Below, piece by piece: positions 1-10,295 of a stretch of DNA of 64,000 bases. The notes beneath the pieces are model-generated. The model was given only the letters and a program-made list of their open reading frames with translations. It did not search any database and had not been told where the DNA came from. Origin of the DNA: Myotis daubentonii. Lineage: Eukaryota; Chordata; Mammalia; Chiroptera; Vespertilionidae. Location: positions 86,736,485 through 86,800,484 of the forward strand of contig NC_081847.1 of assembly GCF_963259705.1 (NCBI RefSeq), in the 5' to 3' direction. The translations under genes and the position numbers were made by a program. Numbering within the stretch: the stretch's first letter is position 1; the number at the start of each line of letters is the position of its first letter.

Positions 1-362
1 TATCAACAGTACAACGATTGAAATTTCTTTTGAGAGCCAATTTTTTTAAACTTAAACTGTATAGGTAGGTACATTGTTATTAACTTAATTAGGGTACATT
101 GTTATTAACTTAATTAGGGTAACTTAATTGCTAAAAACATCCTCAATCTGAGGGGTCGACCTCAGCGAATGTACCCCCACTTCTTCTAACGCCACTTCTT
201 CAAAATAGACTCGCCCAGGCCGAAAACCGACTTCTGCACATGGGCCACGAAGTTTCAATCACACTGTATGTGTGCTCCCGCACGTGGTATTTTGTGGAAG
301 AGCCACACTCAAGGGGCCAAAGAGCTGCATGTGGCTCGAGAGCTGCAGTTTGCTGACCACTG
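1..362. mobile_element. hAT-type miniature element, truncated by window edge
   Basis: The right end, read backwards from 362, begins CAGTGGTCAGCAAACTGC, the CAG...CTG terminus typical of hAT miniature elements. The interior has paired phrases about ringing 'gccacactcaaggggcc' and 'gtatgtgtgctcccgcacg'. The left terminus is outside the window, so the 8-bp target duplication cannot be tested. There is no transposase reading frame, so it is non-autonomous. A 25-bp tandem duplication lies inside it (69-118). I do not assign a family name with certainty. Confidence 0.65.
69..130. repeat. 25-bp tandem duplication inside the hAT element
   Basis: Two copies of a 25-bp unit starting gtacattgttattaac lie head to tail at 69-93 and 94-118, followed by a partial third start (gtaacttaatt). 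The copies are identical, so the duplication is probably younger than the element. Confidence 0.8.
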
Positions 363-1250
363 GATTAGGTGACTTCGAGGATGCCTTCTCCTGTGAGATA
401 GTAGGGCTTTTGGAAGAACTCTATCCTCTTAAATTTTTTAACAGTTGATGCAAAAGAAGAGTCTGTGTAGTGTAAGAGGTGAAAGCACATGACCTCTAAG
501 GTCCTTTCAATTTCCAAATTCTGTGACTAAATGGATTCCGTAGATTCTCACAGATAATAGCTACTTAAGACATTGACATCATCCACTTATCCATGTTACT
601 AAAACTGCTCATTTCGAAGCTTATAAATATTTCAGAAAACTTGCCAGAATTCCATCTCTCCATCTCTGCTTAGATCATCCTTAGGTAATTGTTCCGTTAG
701 AGTCCCCATGACCTCTGTGTAAAGAAAGTTATCCAAGGTACATTGAATTCTGTCCTGCCAACTCAAGATATAGAATCTTCATTCAAATCTGTAGTGGTTT
801 TGGAAAATTTGACTTAACCTCTTTAATATCGTCTGTGTTACCAAATATAGCATAAAACATGAAATGTTACTTGCCTGTTAAATGGTAGGAAGACACACCT
901 GGACTGAATACTATCACTCTCTCCACATGGATGACAACACCCAAAGGACCAGACTTGCTCCCCAGATTGTGTGCGAGTTAGAAAAAGTGGAGTCGTGTGT
1001 AAGCTTCACAGAAGTACGAAGCTGGGATGTGAGCACTGGTTAGTTCCTGGTGGGATATTTGTAGTTGTCAATTTATTTGCCTATCACAAAGTTTGTCTTG
1101 TCCCGACCCCTCCTCAGTTTCCCCCAAACAGTGACCACCTTTAGTAGGTGAGCAAGCTCCTTGAGGGGTATTTGTATAAGTTTATTTTTGTATCACTATC
1201 CGTTGCCTAATTTGGTATCAGCATATAGCAGCATCTAAATATATGTATAC
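363..1250. other. Non-coding stretch, nothing recognised
   Basis: Unique-looking A/T-rich sequence. There is no long reading frame, no clear interspersed repeat and no simple repeat. Confidence 0.5.
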
Positions 1251-1265
1251 TTGTTGAATTAGACA

Positions 1266-1482
1266 TTTTTATTTATTTATTTTTTTTATTTAGAGAGAGA
1301 GGAAGGGAGAGGGAAAGAGAGATAAACATTGATATGAGAGCCAAACATTGATTGGCTGCTTCCTGCATGCCCCCGACCAGAGATTGAGCCCGGAACCTGG
1401 GCATGTGCCCTGACTATGGATCAAACTAGCTATCTCTGTGGAGGGGATGATGCCCAATCAACTGAGCCACACTGGCCAGGGC
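1266..1482 (-). mobile_element. Ves-type tRNA-derived SINE
   Basis: In reverse orientation the head reads gccctggccagtgtggctca, a tRNA-like box A. The middle has the conserved 'cctgcatgcccc' segment, and the tail is a gagagagg tract followed by T/A-rich sequence. Flanks share an imperfect duplication (tgttgaattagacattttt near 1252 and tgttggattaaactttt near 1484). The divergence suggests an older copy. Confidence 0.85.
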
Positions 1483-1534
1483 ATGTTGGATTAAACTTTT
1501 AATGACAAGTGGGTAAGTATAAAAAAATAAACTA

Positions 1535-1740
1535 TCATTTAAAGAGCATTTACTATGTGGCAGTTATAGTGCTAAGTATTAACATACTATACCTCATTCA
1601 GTACCACAGTATAGGAACTAATTTGTCGTCTACCTCTTAAAAATGAGAAAACTGGGAGAGAAGTTAAGTAGCTTTTTCAAAGTCCAAAGCTTTTAAATGT
1701 AGATTGGACTTAATAATTTACTAGAGCTGCCCTCTTAACT
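1535..1740 (-). mobile_element. MIR SINE fragment
   Basis: Shows the reverse-complement MIR core: 'gagcatttactatgtg', then 'aaaatgagaaaactggga' and 'gaagttaagtagctttttcaaa'. It is heavily diverged, as expected for an ancient mammalian MIR. Confidence 0.7.
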
Positions 1741-1744
1741 ACCA

Positions 1745-2335
1745 CAGTATAACTACTTCTGTGCAATTTGGTCCAAGCTAGATGATCTGAGTGCAGTAAT
1801 AAATCACGAATCAGTGTCACTTTGACTCATACCCACAGCTGACATTGATAACTGTTCATAAATTTCTTTCTCACTAAGCTCACAAGTGCCTGCAAAATCA
1901 GACTTACTATAGTGTCACCGCATGAACTGTGTATCTGTTGGCACAGCCACATAAGTTGAAGCCCGTTTGCCGTCTTTGGATTGGGTATAAGTTGGAATGT
2001 ACTTGACCCTCAGCCTTCACAGTCACGACTTCTCCCCTGAGGACTATCGCTAGGCATCCAATTGGATGTCTCTGCTTGGATATCTGACAGATACAAAAAT
2101 AAAATTATTTGTTCCCTAACTCTGCTATGTCTAAACCTCTTCTTAAAGGTCTATTCTCTAAGTTGAGGACAATGCCATCTGTCCAGTTGCTTTAAAAAAA
2201 ACCCATAATTTGCGATCTTTTTCCTTTCTTTGAACCCCTAACACCACTCAGCACTGAGTCCCATGGGCTTTCTAAATGTTTTGATTGGACCCTTTCTCTA
2301 CATTTTTTAAATCTGCCTATTTGTTTAAGTCTTTA
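1745..2335. other. Non-coding stretch, nothing recognised
   Basis: No reading frame of note and no repeat I can name. A short A-run occurs near 2194-2201. Confidence 0.45.
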
Positions 2336-2339
2336 TTAG

Positions 2340-2745
2340 CCACCACCTCTAGGATCTACTCCTTCCTTCCTTTCTTCTCCTCCTCTGTCTTCTGGATCAT
2401 TCTACTCCCTGGTTAACCCTCAGCAAGTCCCCCTCACCCACAGGATAAAGTCCAAACCTCCCTGGTATTTCTTTCTGCTTCTCACCACTTTGCTCAAGCC
2501 TAATCTTGCACCCACATCTCAAGTTACCCTACTCCGCTCCATGTGAGTGACGGTAGGGGACTGACGTTCTGAATGTTTCAAAAGCTTTCCTCGGGCCACT
2601 TCTGCTCAAATACTCTTCATTATTTCTTTTCCTAATAAACCACTGCTCTTGCTTTCAAGACCCAACTCAAAAAGCTGTTTCTGTAAATACCTCCGACCAC
2701 TTTCATTTAGGAATCGCATTTTGCTATCTCATTTCCTTTTGTTAT
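2340..2745 (+). mobile_element. L2 LINE 3' fragment
   Basis: Pyrimidine-rich text includes 'caggataaagtccaaac', the transition to 'ccactttgctcaagcct', and 'gacccaactcaaaaagctg'. This matches the untranslated 3' part of L2 in order. It is diverged, with no intact ORF2 sequence. Confidence 0.5.
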
Positions 2746-4555
2746 TGACCTATTAACACATCCAACACACAGTTTAATACTCAGTACATGTCAAGCACTA
2801 TGCTAGTCTGGCCAGAGATAGCTGTTAATCAAATCATCACATAAACAGATATAAAACTTATCCTGCTATGAGGCAGAGCGTTTTTTTTTTTTTTTTTTAA
2901 GGTCACATTTGATCAGGCTCTCAAGGATGAGTAAGACTTAGCAAGATGAAGAGCAGTGGGTGAGGGCAGGCTGGCATGTTTATTTTAAAAGGCCTGTGGC
3001 AGGGAGCATGGTCCTTCAGGGATTGCACACTGAAGGGGGTGGGGGGTAGGGGGGGGGGGGCTCTTGGCCTATTCTGAGGCCAGAGGAGGGAAATGACACA
3101 ACCAGATATATATTTTGGAAAGATCACTCTGACTCCAGTTCGTAGGGCGGATTAGAGGTTATATCAGAGTACATATGGGCAGAGCAGTTGGAAGCTATCC
3201 TAGTCACCTAGGCAGTGATATACATTAGAGACTGGGGGAGGTGGTGGTGATGGCTGCTCCAGTAATTGCCCTTGATAAGGTGGGCACATCAAGTGACACA
3301 GTCAGCGATTGGATTTAGAGTGAGGGTTTAATAACCATTAGGTCTCTGGTGTGCATAATTCAGTAGATAGTGACATGGAGAACACTGGAAGGAGGGCCCT
3401 TTTATTTTATTATTATTTTTCAGGTGGTGATGATATGCAAAGGAGAAGAATCTCATTAGTTTCCCCCCTGCATTCATTAGGGTAGGTAATATAGGTATGT
3501 CTGCAATTAGCTTGTGAGTCATCTTGGGTCCAGGAAATACTTTTTAGTTTCACCTAAAATCTCAGTGCTTAGCTTATAGGGTTGTTTTGTCCAATAGCAT
3601 GATTTTCCTTCAATTGAAAAATACCCCACAAAGTTGAGCACAATAATATTAAAAGAACTTTCAATACCAATAAGACATAGTATAAGATTCAAAGAGGCGT
3701 TAGGTGTCTTTTCTTGCTAATTTGGACCATCAAAGCTTAATCTAACCCACCTTGAACATATTATTCAACTTCAAGATAAAACTTGAAAAGAATTCAGAAT
3801 CCTTATTCTAGAGTCAGAACTAATTCCTTGGGTTAGAGTTTTTCCTCCACTACCTTCCTCCGTCCCTTTCAGCTTCTGGCTTTTGACCTCAGATCCTTTG
3901 GGCACGAAGGCATCTAGACTGTATTTTCTAGTCCTGCAACTTCTCGCTCAGCAAAGCTCTCATATTTGGAACCCTTTCTGTGCTCAGACTCTGCCATATC
4001 AGACTTTCTCCACCAGCTATGAGTGTACTGAGGCTGCATTCCTACCTAAGAACTCCCCTCTCTGAGTTCAGCCTTCTCATCCTTCCACAGGAATGAAGGA
4101 GAAAGAAAGATAGGGTGATAGTTACACCAACAGATCCCTGGGGTAACCTTTCCCAATCAGAGTGTCTCCCAGTTACTCTTCTTTCTTTTATGAAGATCTA
4201 CTTTTGCCTCCTCCCATCAGAAGTTACTTTAGGTTCCCCCATCTTAGGTCCTTTCTTCCTAACATGTGCATCTTTTCGTAAGGTTCTATATAAATGTGGC
4301 CAGTATCCCATTCTTTACAACCTTTATCACCCATTTATGAATTCGTCTTGGCCAGGGAAAAAGCCACAGAGAGCTCTTCCTCCAGGGCTTGTGTTCAGTT
4401 CTAAGCACCCATCCATTGATGGAGAGAGAGGTTCTTTCAAAAGAATGGAACCGATTTGGAAAACCATTGAGGGTAATCAGTGGGACAGAGCCATAGTTAG
4501 AAATGGCTTTTTATGCCTGAAGGAGATGAGGAAATCTTCCTGAGAGCTGTCAGAT
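2745..4555. other. Non-coding stretch with poly-T and G-run
   Basis: Contains a poly-T run at 2881-2898 and a G-rich run at 3035-3060. Reading frames at 3883-4065 and 4115-4543 (plus, 60 and 142 codons) have no recognisable domain and no splice context that I can support. Confidence 0.45.
3035..3060 (+). repeat. G-rich run, candidate G-quadruplex
   Basis: Four or more runs of at least four G separated by single or double non-G bases (t, ta), ending in twelve consecutive G. This fits the G-quadruplex sequence rule on the plus strand. No function is implied. Confidence 0.7.
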
Positions 4556-4559
4556 GATG

Positions 4560-5380
4560 GATAATTTGAAAATCCTTGAAATTATTTATTGGAAACAGCC
4601 ACTAGAAACTCAGCCACAGTTTTCAGCTTGACAAGACGGGATTGTTTCATATTTTAAACATTCAAAGGAAACAGCAGGAAAGCTGTCATTAAGAGATCAG
4701 TGAATCAAGCCAATGAGTGAGATAATTGTTCACCAAGAAGAGGCAGTTGAATTTTTAATGCCTCCTCATGGTAGAGCATGAGAAGGCGGATATGTTGTTG
4801 GCTTGTTCCAAAGCAAGCTGCCTCATGAAAGCAGGGCTCGGACGATAGAAAGCAGGAGAAAAACATCTTCGGAATCAGGACAAATTAAAACAAAACAGCC
4901 CTGGATCACTGTTCGGGTGGCAGAGCCAGCTAACAGCTGTGATAATCTGTTGGTGTTTATTTTCCTGTTCCAATCAAAACGAAGGGCTATTTGGGAGAGT
5001 TTTCGTTTAAGCAGCTGCCTCTCCAAGGCACTGCGAATTGAAGGAGCGATGGTCTTTTCAGTGGCACGAAGGCAACTCGAAGTGGTAAAGTAATTATAAA
5101 ATGTAGCATCGGCAGCATAAACCGCCAGAGAGAAGAAAGAGGAGGAGACGGGAGGTGATTCAGAGGCTGCTGAACCGGGGCTGCTAAATAGACCACAGAG
5201 AAAGCTCCCATCCTTGTAGCTGCTGAGGCTTTCAGGGCAGTGGAGAGTTCAGGGTACAGCCCCCTGTTTTTCTCCTTGGAGTTCAGCCCTGACTGAGCAA
5301 AAGAACAGGAATCAGCAGAGACACATTTTATCTGGAATCCAGGTACATTTTTTTGAAGAACAGGCCTCACCCACATGACA
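4560..5380. promoter_or_regulatory. Repeat-poor candidate regulatory block
   Basis: About 0.8 kb with no interspersed repeat visible. It has intermediate GC and dense short motifs of known transcription-factor type: E-box CAGCTG at about 5014, several AATTA-type homeodomain cores, and GATAA. Two overlapping antisense frames (4823-5026 and 4987-5376) show no protein family. The regulatory reading is inference from repeat absence and motif density. Cross-mammal conservation would decide it. Confidence 0.25.
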
Positions 5381-5683
5381 GAGGGCTGGCTTATATTGTG
5401 TCTCAGAAGGAAACTTCTCTATTTGGTATCAGAAAGAGTGGGCCATGTATAGGTCTGGCTTCCAGGGCCTGAAACGCAATGCTAAGTTTACTGCAGGCCA
5501 GTGTAGACCAAAGTCCCCAAAGGAAGGCAGATTTCAATAAGAGATAGGGGCCCAGGTTTAGCTGAGTTGTGTCATTCCTGCAAAACGATCGGCTTAGTTA
5601 CTGCATGAAGGGCCATGGAGAGGCCAGAAGTGTTCCACGAAGGGAGGTCACCATATGCAGAAATACCAGGTGGAATCAAAGAG

Positions 5684-5899
5684 TTACTGACGCAAGTATA
5701 CTCCAGAGCCCATTAGGAAGACCCATGTTGTTGAAGAAATGAGACAGATTTCATCCAGGAATCGGACACTTTCAATGGACCCAAATGCTTGAAAGATGTG
5801 TTTTAAATGCACCTGCATATCATTGGGTTGCATATGAAAAATGACTTCCTGACACAGATACATTAAACAATCTTCGAGTGTTAATAGGAATGTTAACAC
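5684..5899 (-). other. Short frame with RRM-like peptide, possible gene relic
   Basis: The 71-codon minus-strand frame contains the phrase LKHIFQAFGSIESVRFLDE. This resembles the helix 1 to strand 2 part of an RNA-recognition motif, where xLxxxFxxFGxIxSVxF is common. The upstream RNP2 strand and a clear RNP1 octamer are missing, and no start or splice context is evident. It could be a fragment of a processed pseudogene or chance. I cannot name a parent gene. Confidence 0.2.
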
Positions 5900-6430
5900 G
5901 TTTGGCTTTTTCTTAGGAGAGTTGAATCTGTGAAATATTGTTCATGTTGTTCTATGATGGAAACACAGTTGCTGTTTTCAGATCTGCCAAATTTAGGGAA
6001 GCCTTCTTCCTTGGGTTAGTTTTAATTATTTGAACTTCTGTGAGGGTAAAGTTCAGGAAACCAAGTCAAAGGCTGGTGGGAAAGGTTCCAGATTCCCTTA
6101 TGTTGTATCAAATGTGATGTGAAACAGGGGGAAGATGCCATCTGCCCTGCTTCTGTCCTCCCACAGCGGCTGTAAACCTTCAGTTGTTCCCAAGGTCCTA
6201 AGCTCTCCCACCACTCCCCCTCTTCTCTCTTCTGCCAGGAATATTTGCTTATTAGAAATATTAATCATGCTCAGTTAACCGTGATTGTTTTGTTCTGATT
6301 AAAGAAGGCACATTCTAACCTGGCTGGGAGTTGATTCTAACCTCGCTGGGACCTGGGAGCTCACTTGGAAATGTGGCCCATCCTCTCCATACTCCCCACC
6401 CGGAGCTGCCTATTATCAAGGAAAGATTAA
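5900..6430. other. Non-coding stretch with a local duplication
   Basis: Nothing named. At 6314-6352 the phrase 'ttctaacctggctggga' recurs as 'ttctaacctcgctggga', a short direct duplication next to the LTR-like piece downstream. Confidence 0.45.
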
Positions 6431-6437
6431 CAACCTT

Positions 6438-6640
6438 GTTGCAGAAACCAGAGCCTCCAGCCCTTTGCATATCGCCAGCCCTTTGAGACCCCCAGCCTTT
6501 GCATACCCACAGGCCTTTGCAAATCTCCAGCCCGCATTACCTGTAAACTGCCCATTTGGCATAGCCTTTGCCTGCATCCCCATGTAATCTTTCTCCTTCT
6601 ACCCGATATAAGCAGCTAGCATATGGTGGGGGGCAGAGAA
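6438..6640 (+). mobile_element. LTR-like fragment with tandem U3-type repeats
   Basis: Begins with TGTTGCAG, a TG start that resembles the terminus of the solo LTR at 8890. It carries four 17-18-bp repeats (6457-6526), then a CCCATGTAATC stretch and a TATA-like gatataagc at about 6604. This order (enhancer repeats, then TATA) fits the U3 of a retroviral LTR. The R/U5 end and target duplication are not clear, so it may be truncated or another element type. Confidence 0.35.
6457..6526. repeat. Four 17-18-bp tandem repeats with octamer-like core
   Basis: Units begin at 6457, 6475, 6492 and 6509. Each contains cctttgcat, cctttgag or cctttgcaa. The TTTGCAT/TTTGCAA core resembles an octamer (POU-factor) site. 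A fifth partial unit begins at 6527. Confidence 0.75.
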
Positions 6641-6649
6641 AATTTGTTT

Positions 6650-8316
6650 ACTGGATGTAATGCTTGAGGAGGTGGCATCATTTATGTTTTAACATGTTGT
6701 GCAAGAGCTGAAAGACAGATTATGTGTGGACATCAATTGGTGGGCGCTGTTCTTAGGTCTTTGAATAGCCTTAGGATTTAGGACCCGAGTGCTTGGAAAA
6801 ATGAATAATAACCTGTGTAATTTGATATGACCAGCATCTCTCCTTTCTTCCTAATGGAGAGGTGCATGCCAGGCTTTTGAGAGGGAAAAGCCAGGGAGAA
6901 AACAACAGTGGTAATAAGTCCCCTGTGCCTGCCAAGGCTGTTTAATGTTGTTGTTTACTTAAATTTCATTTCCTGAAGTCAATGACTTTAACTTATTGAA
7001 ATGTCCCCTAGGACCCAGAGTATGCCATATTGGACAGGGTATCTCATAAATTTGGGGTCTCCTGTGAGAACGGCTTCCCTGCACAGCCTTATGCCTCTGA
7101 CATTTCAATCTCAGTGTGAAAAGGGAAGAAAGTTTAGTTTTTAAACCAAAATGAAAAGCTCCAGTGCTGCCTGTTGTTAAAGGCGAGAAGGTAAAATTAT
7201 GAGAGGCCCGTTTCTGAATATCCAGCTTTTTACATCTTTGTCATCCCTTAATTTAAAATCCAGAGTAGACTGTTTGAAGCACATTGTCCAGCCATTAGGG
7301 AGAAATTATTTATATCTGGATATGATTTCTTATGGCATTTTAAAATTAGTCATTTTAACAGTCCCTTTAAAATTTTATTGGCCGAGAGGCAGTTTTCCTT
7401 AACTTCTTCTCAGAGGATCTTAAACTCAACAAGCCATTATTTATGACTTTAATTTGAATATGATCTCCATCAAGATTCTGGTACTTTGAACCTAGAATTT
7501 GACAGTTTTTGCATGGATATGGTAAAATGGATAGCTGAGCAATGTACTGGGGTATTTTTAAAGAGAAATTGATTGCTTAATAAGTATCCTATAAGATGTG
7601 TGGAGATCATGATTCACTGGAGGCTTGATCTTCCCCTCTTTACTGTCTTGAAAACTTCTCCAATTCTGATTACACGTGATAAAGCAAGCATTTATCTCTA
7701 TGTCTTCTGAGAATATCAATAAAAACAATTAAAGGATAAAAAACTAACAGTGATTGAAACCCTGAAAGACAAAGAGAAGATGAAAAAAGACAAGAATCAA
7801 AATATTGGAAGCAGAGTCGTGTATATGGACCCATGGTAAATGACTTGGCAGGTCTTGGAGGAATGCAAGCCAGTGGTGGGAGGAGCTGAGAAGAGTTTGA
7901 TTTGTATTGCAGACTCTAAAAGACAGAGGAATTGGCACGTCTTACAGTAAGGTTGCAAATAGAGTCTTGGCTAAAAGTTTGATGAGGGAGAAATTTAGAT
8001 CTCCAACCCCATTACCACTCTTCTCATCTGGAAGACTTCCCTCCTAACCCGCCTGACCCTGGGGAATAGGGGAAGGTTGGTCCTCAGAGAGCGGACACCT
8101 CCCCCTTCTGGGAACGCCGCACATCTGAAGTTATGGTTAACATGTTGTCAAATAGACAATAATGTAGAAGCATTGTTAGGAACCTGGATATTCCCAGTCC
8201 CTTTCCTTGCTAGGTGCCCTCACTGCAGTGAGGCTAATAATCCTCTTCATGCAGAGATACAAATATTTTATTTGGGGATCTGACTGATAGAGTAGAAAAC
8301 AGGTAATAAAAGGTCT
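6650..8316. other. Non-coding stretch, nothing recognised
   Basis: A/T-rich sequence without named repeats or plausible coding frames. The largest frames are about 65 codons. Confidence 0.45.
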
Positions 8317-8556
8317 GCCCTGGCCAGTGTTCTCAATGGTTAGAATGTTGGTCCGTGCACTGGAGGGTCGTGAGTTCAATTCCTAGTCAAGGGCACATAC
8401 TTGGGTTGCAGGTTTGATCCCTGGCTCTAGTCGGGGTGAATGTGGGAGGCAAGCTATTGATGTCTCTCTCACATTGATGTTTCTCTCTTTCTCCCCGCCT
8501 CCCTTCCATTCTCTCTAAAAAAGAAATCAATGGAAAAAATATCTTCAGGTGAGGAT
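8317..8556 (+). mobile_element. Ves-type SINE
   Basis: Full order is visible: gccctggccagtgt head, 'gagttcaattcctagtcaa' box B area, 'gcacatacttgggttgcagg', a ctctctc tract, then a tail with aaatcaatgg and 'tcttcaggtgaggat'. The last phrase is the subfamily-specific end, also seen in reverse at 51920 and 60410. Confidence 0.9.
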
Positions 8557-8660
8557 TAATAAAAACTAAAAAGTAAAATAGAAAATATCATTATTTAATT
8601 TCTGAGTGACCCTCTCTTTCATCTGAAATGATAGCCAATATTACATATGGCAGTAGGCAG

Positions 8661-8677
8661 ACACACACACACACACA
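8661..8677. repeat. (AC)n microsatellite
   Basis: Eight uninterrupted AC units plus a flanking base, followed by a degenerate continuation (caacaagcacacatacac). Confidence 0.9.
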
Positions 8678-8889
8678 ACAAGCACACATACACAAATAAA
8701 AAACAATTTTATTGGCATTTTTAAAGGGCTGTAAGATACATTATGACACTGAACAAGATACCATTAGAAAGATTCTTTCAAAGAAAAAAAGGTTTTGAAA
8801 ATTAAAAATAGTAGGAATAAAAAAATCAATAGAAGCATAAGAAGGTAAAGTTGAATATCTCTTAGGAAGCAGAACATTAACAATGACAC

Positions 8890-9356
8890 TGTTGCAGAAG
8901 ACCACAGAAAAATCAAGCGACGCTTTAGAGAAATGGAGTGACACTATTTATTTACACCAGCAGACTCAGGGAATAACTTTCCAAATATGAGTAAAGTAAC
9001 ATGCAGGGGGCTTCTCTTTTATATCTTTCTGGGATCTTTGTTTCGCAAATATGGATTATGCTTCCGGTCCTTTTCTTGGGCCTTGCAAGAAGACCCCCAG
9101 ATGTTGGGGGTCTCCAGGCCATATCTGATGGTCTGGCCTGGCATCAGTGTTAATAACCCTCCCTCTGGGGCAGTGCCTTGTTCACAGTTTTACGGCCTTT
9201 GTAACAGATTCTGCAAGACCAGTTCCTGGGAAGGAGGTAGTGGCTTAATTATAGGTTATCAAGAATGTACACTGAGCTTGCTGGCATGGATCCAGATTGC
9301 TGGCCCCCCAAATATCAGGGTTACATTGGAATTAGCCCTTTTTAGGCTCCTCAACA
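8890..9356 (-). mobile_element. Solo retroviral LTR
   Basis: On the minus strand the element starts TGTTGAGGAGCC and ends CTTCTGCAACA, so it has TG...CA ends with a short inverted TGTTG/CAACA. A TATA-type gatataaaag lies at about 9020. An AATAAA polyadenylation signal lies about 80 bp further, followed by a T-rich U5. At 467 bp it is a normal LTR size. No internal gag-pol sequence adjoins it, so it is a solo LTR formed by recombination. Flanking bases show no convincing target duplication. The 128-codon plus frame at 8987-9373 is antisense LTR sequence, not a gene. Confidence 0.75.
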
Positions 9357-10058
9357 CTAACAAAGGTATTTAAAAAGGAGAAAAATGGTGAGAGAAGGAG
9401 GCTCGTTCCAATAGGTCCACCAACTGGCTAATAGGACTCAGAGAGGGAGAGGAGGAAACTGATGGGAGCAAATTATTTCCCAGAACCAAGGACCATGGGT
9501 TTCTGTATTTTAAAAGCTCACCAAGTGCCCAGCAAAATTATATGAAAACATATAATAGGGCACATTATAGTATAATTTCATAACACAGAGGTTTATGATA
9601 AAATTCTAAAGTTTTCAAGATATTAAAAAACAACTACAAATACAACTCAACATAAGCAAATGTCTACTCGAGGTCAGAAATCAAAATCCAATTGAATTTC
9701 ATCACAACTGAGGCCAGAAGACCTAGACTTCTATATCCCAGATCTTCAAGTAAGAGGGTTAAAAACATTTTTCAAACATGAAATATCTTAAAACATTGTC
9801 TATCACTAAGATGATTCTAGCATAATTAATCCCAATGATATACATAGTAAGCACAAAATTAAGTAAAGGATGAAATAGAATAAATGCACATTAAATGAAT
9901 GAAAGTCAAGCTAGATCTTGTTAATTCTAGGCCAATGAATTTCGGGTGTTTACTCAGGTGCCACTAAAGTCTTGTGGAGGTGGATTTTGAATTAATTGCA
10001 ATAGGTTTTTGGACTCTATTCCTAAAATTAGCTTCTGAGGCTTCAAGAGAGGCTAGGT
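9357..10058. other. Non-coding stretch, A/T-rich
   Basis: Nothing recognised. The A-rich text around 9600-9900 could be an unassigned old repeat. Confidence 0.45.
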
Positions 10059-10271
10059 CAGCCGTGGGCAAACTACAGCCCGCGGGCCGGATCCGGCCCA
10101 TTTGAAATGAATAAAACTAAAAAAAAAAAGACCATACCCTTTTATGTAATGATGTTTACTTTGAATTTATATTAGTTCACACAAACACTCCATCCATGCT
10201 TTTGTTCTGGCCCTCCCGTCCAGTTTAAGAACCCATTGTGGCCCTCGAGTCAAAAAGTTTGCCCACCCCTG
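10059..10271. mobile_element. hAT miniature element with 8-bp target duplication
   Basis: Starts CAGCCGTGGGCAAACTAC and ends GTTTGCCCACCCCTG, imperfect terminal inverted repeats. Flanks are ggctaggt (10051-10058) and ggctagat (10272-10279), an 8-bp duplication with one mismatch, the hAT signature. The interior has a palindromic ggccggatccggcc and an A-run. A second copy of the family lies at 47238 in the opposite orientation. It has no transposase frame and needs a transposase in trans. Confidence 0.9.
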
Positions 10272-10295
10272 GGCTAGATTGTATGTGGTAGAGCA

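Noticed and set aside
4115..4543. 142-codon plus-strand ORF
   Set aside because: No domain, no conserved start or splice features visible, and no neighbouring exon.
6457..6526. CRISPR-like spaced repeats
   Set aside because: Units are contiguous 17-18-bp tandem repeats without spacers, in a mammalian genome.
8987..9373. 128-codon plus-strand ORF
   Set aside because: Antisense to the solo LTR at 8890-9356.
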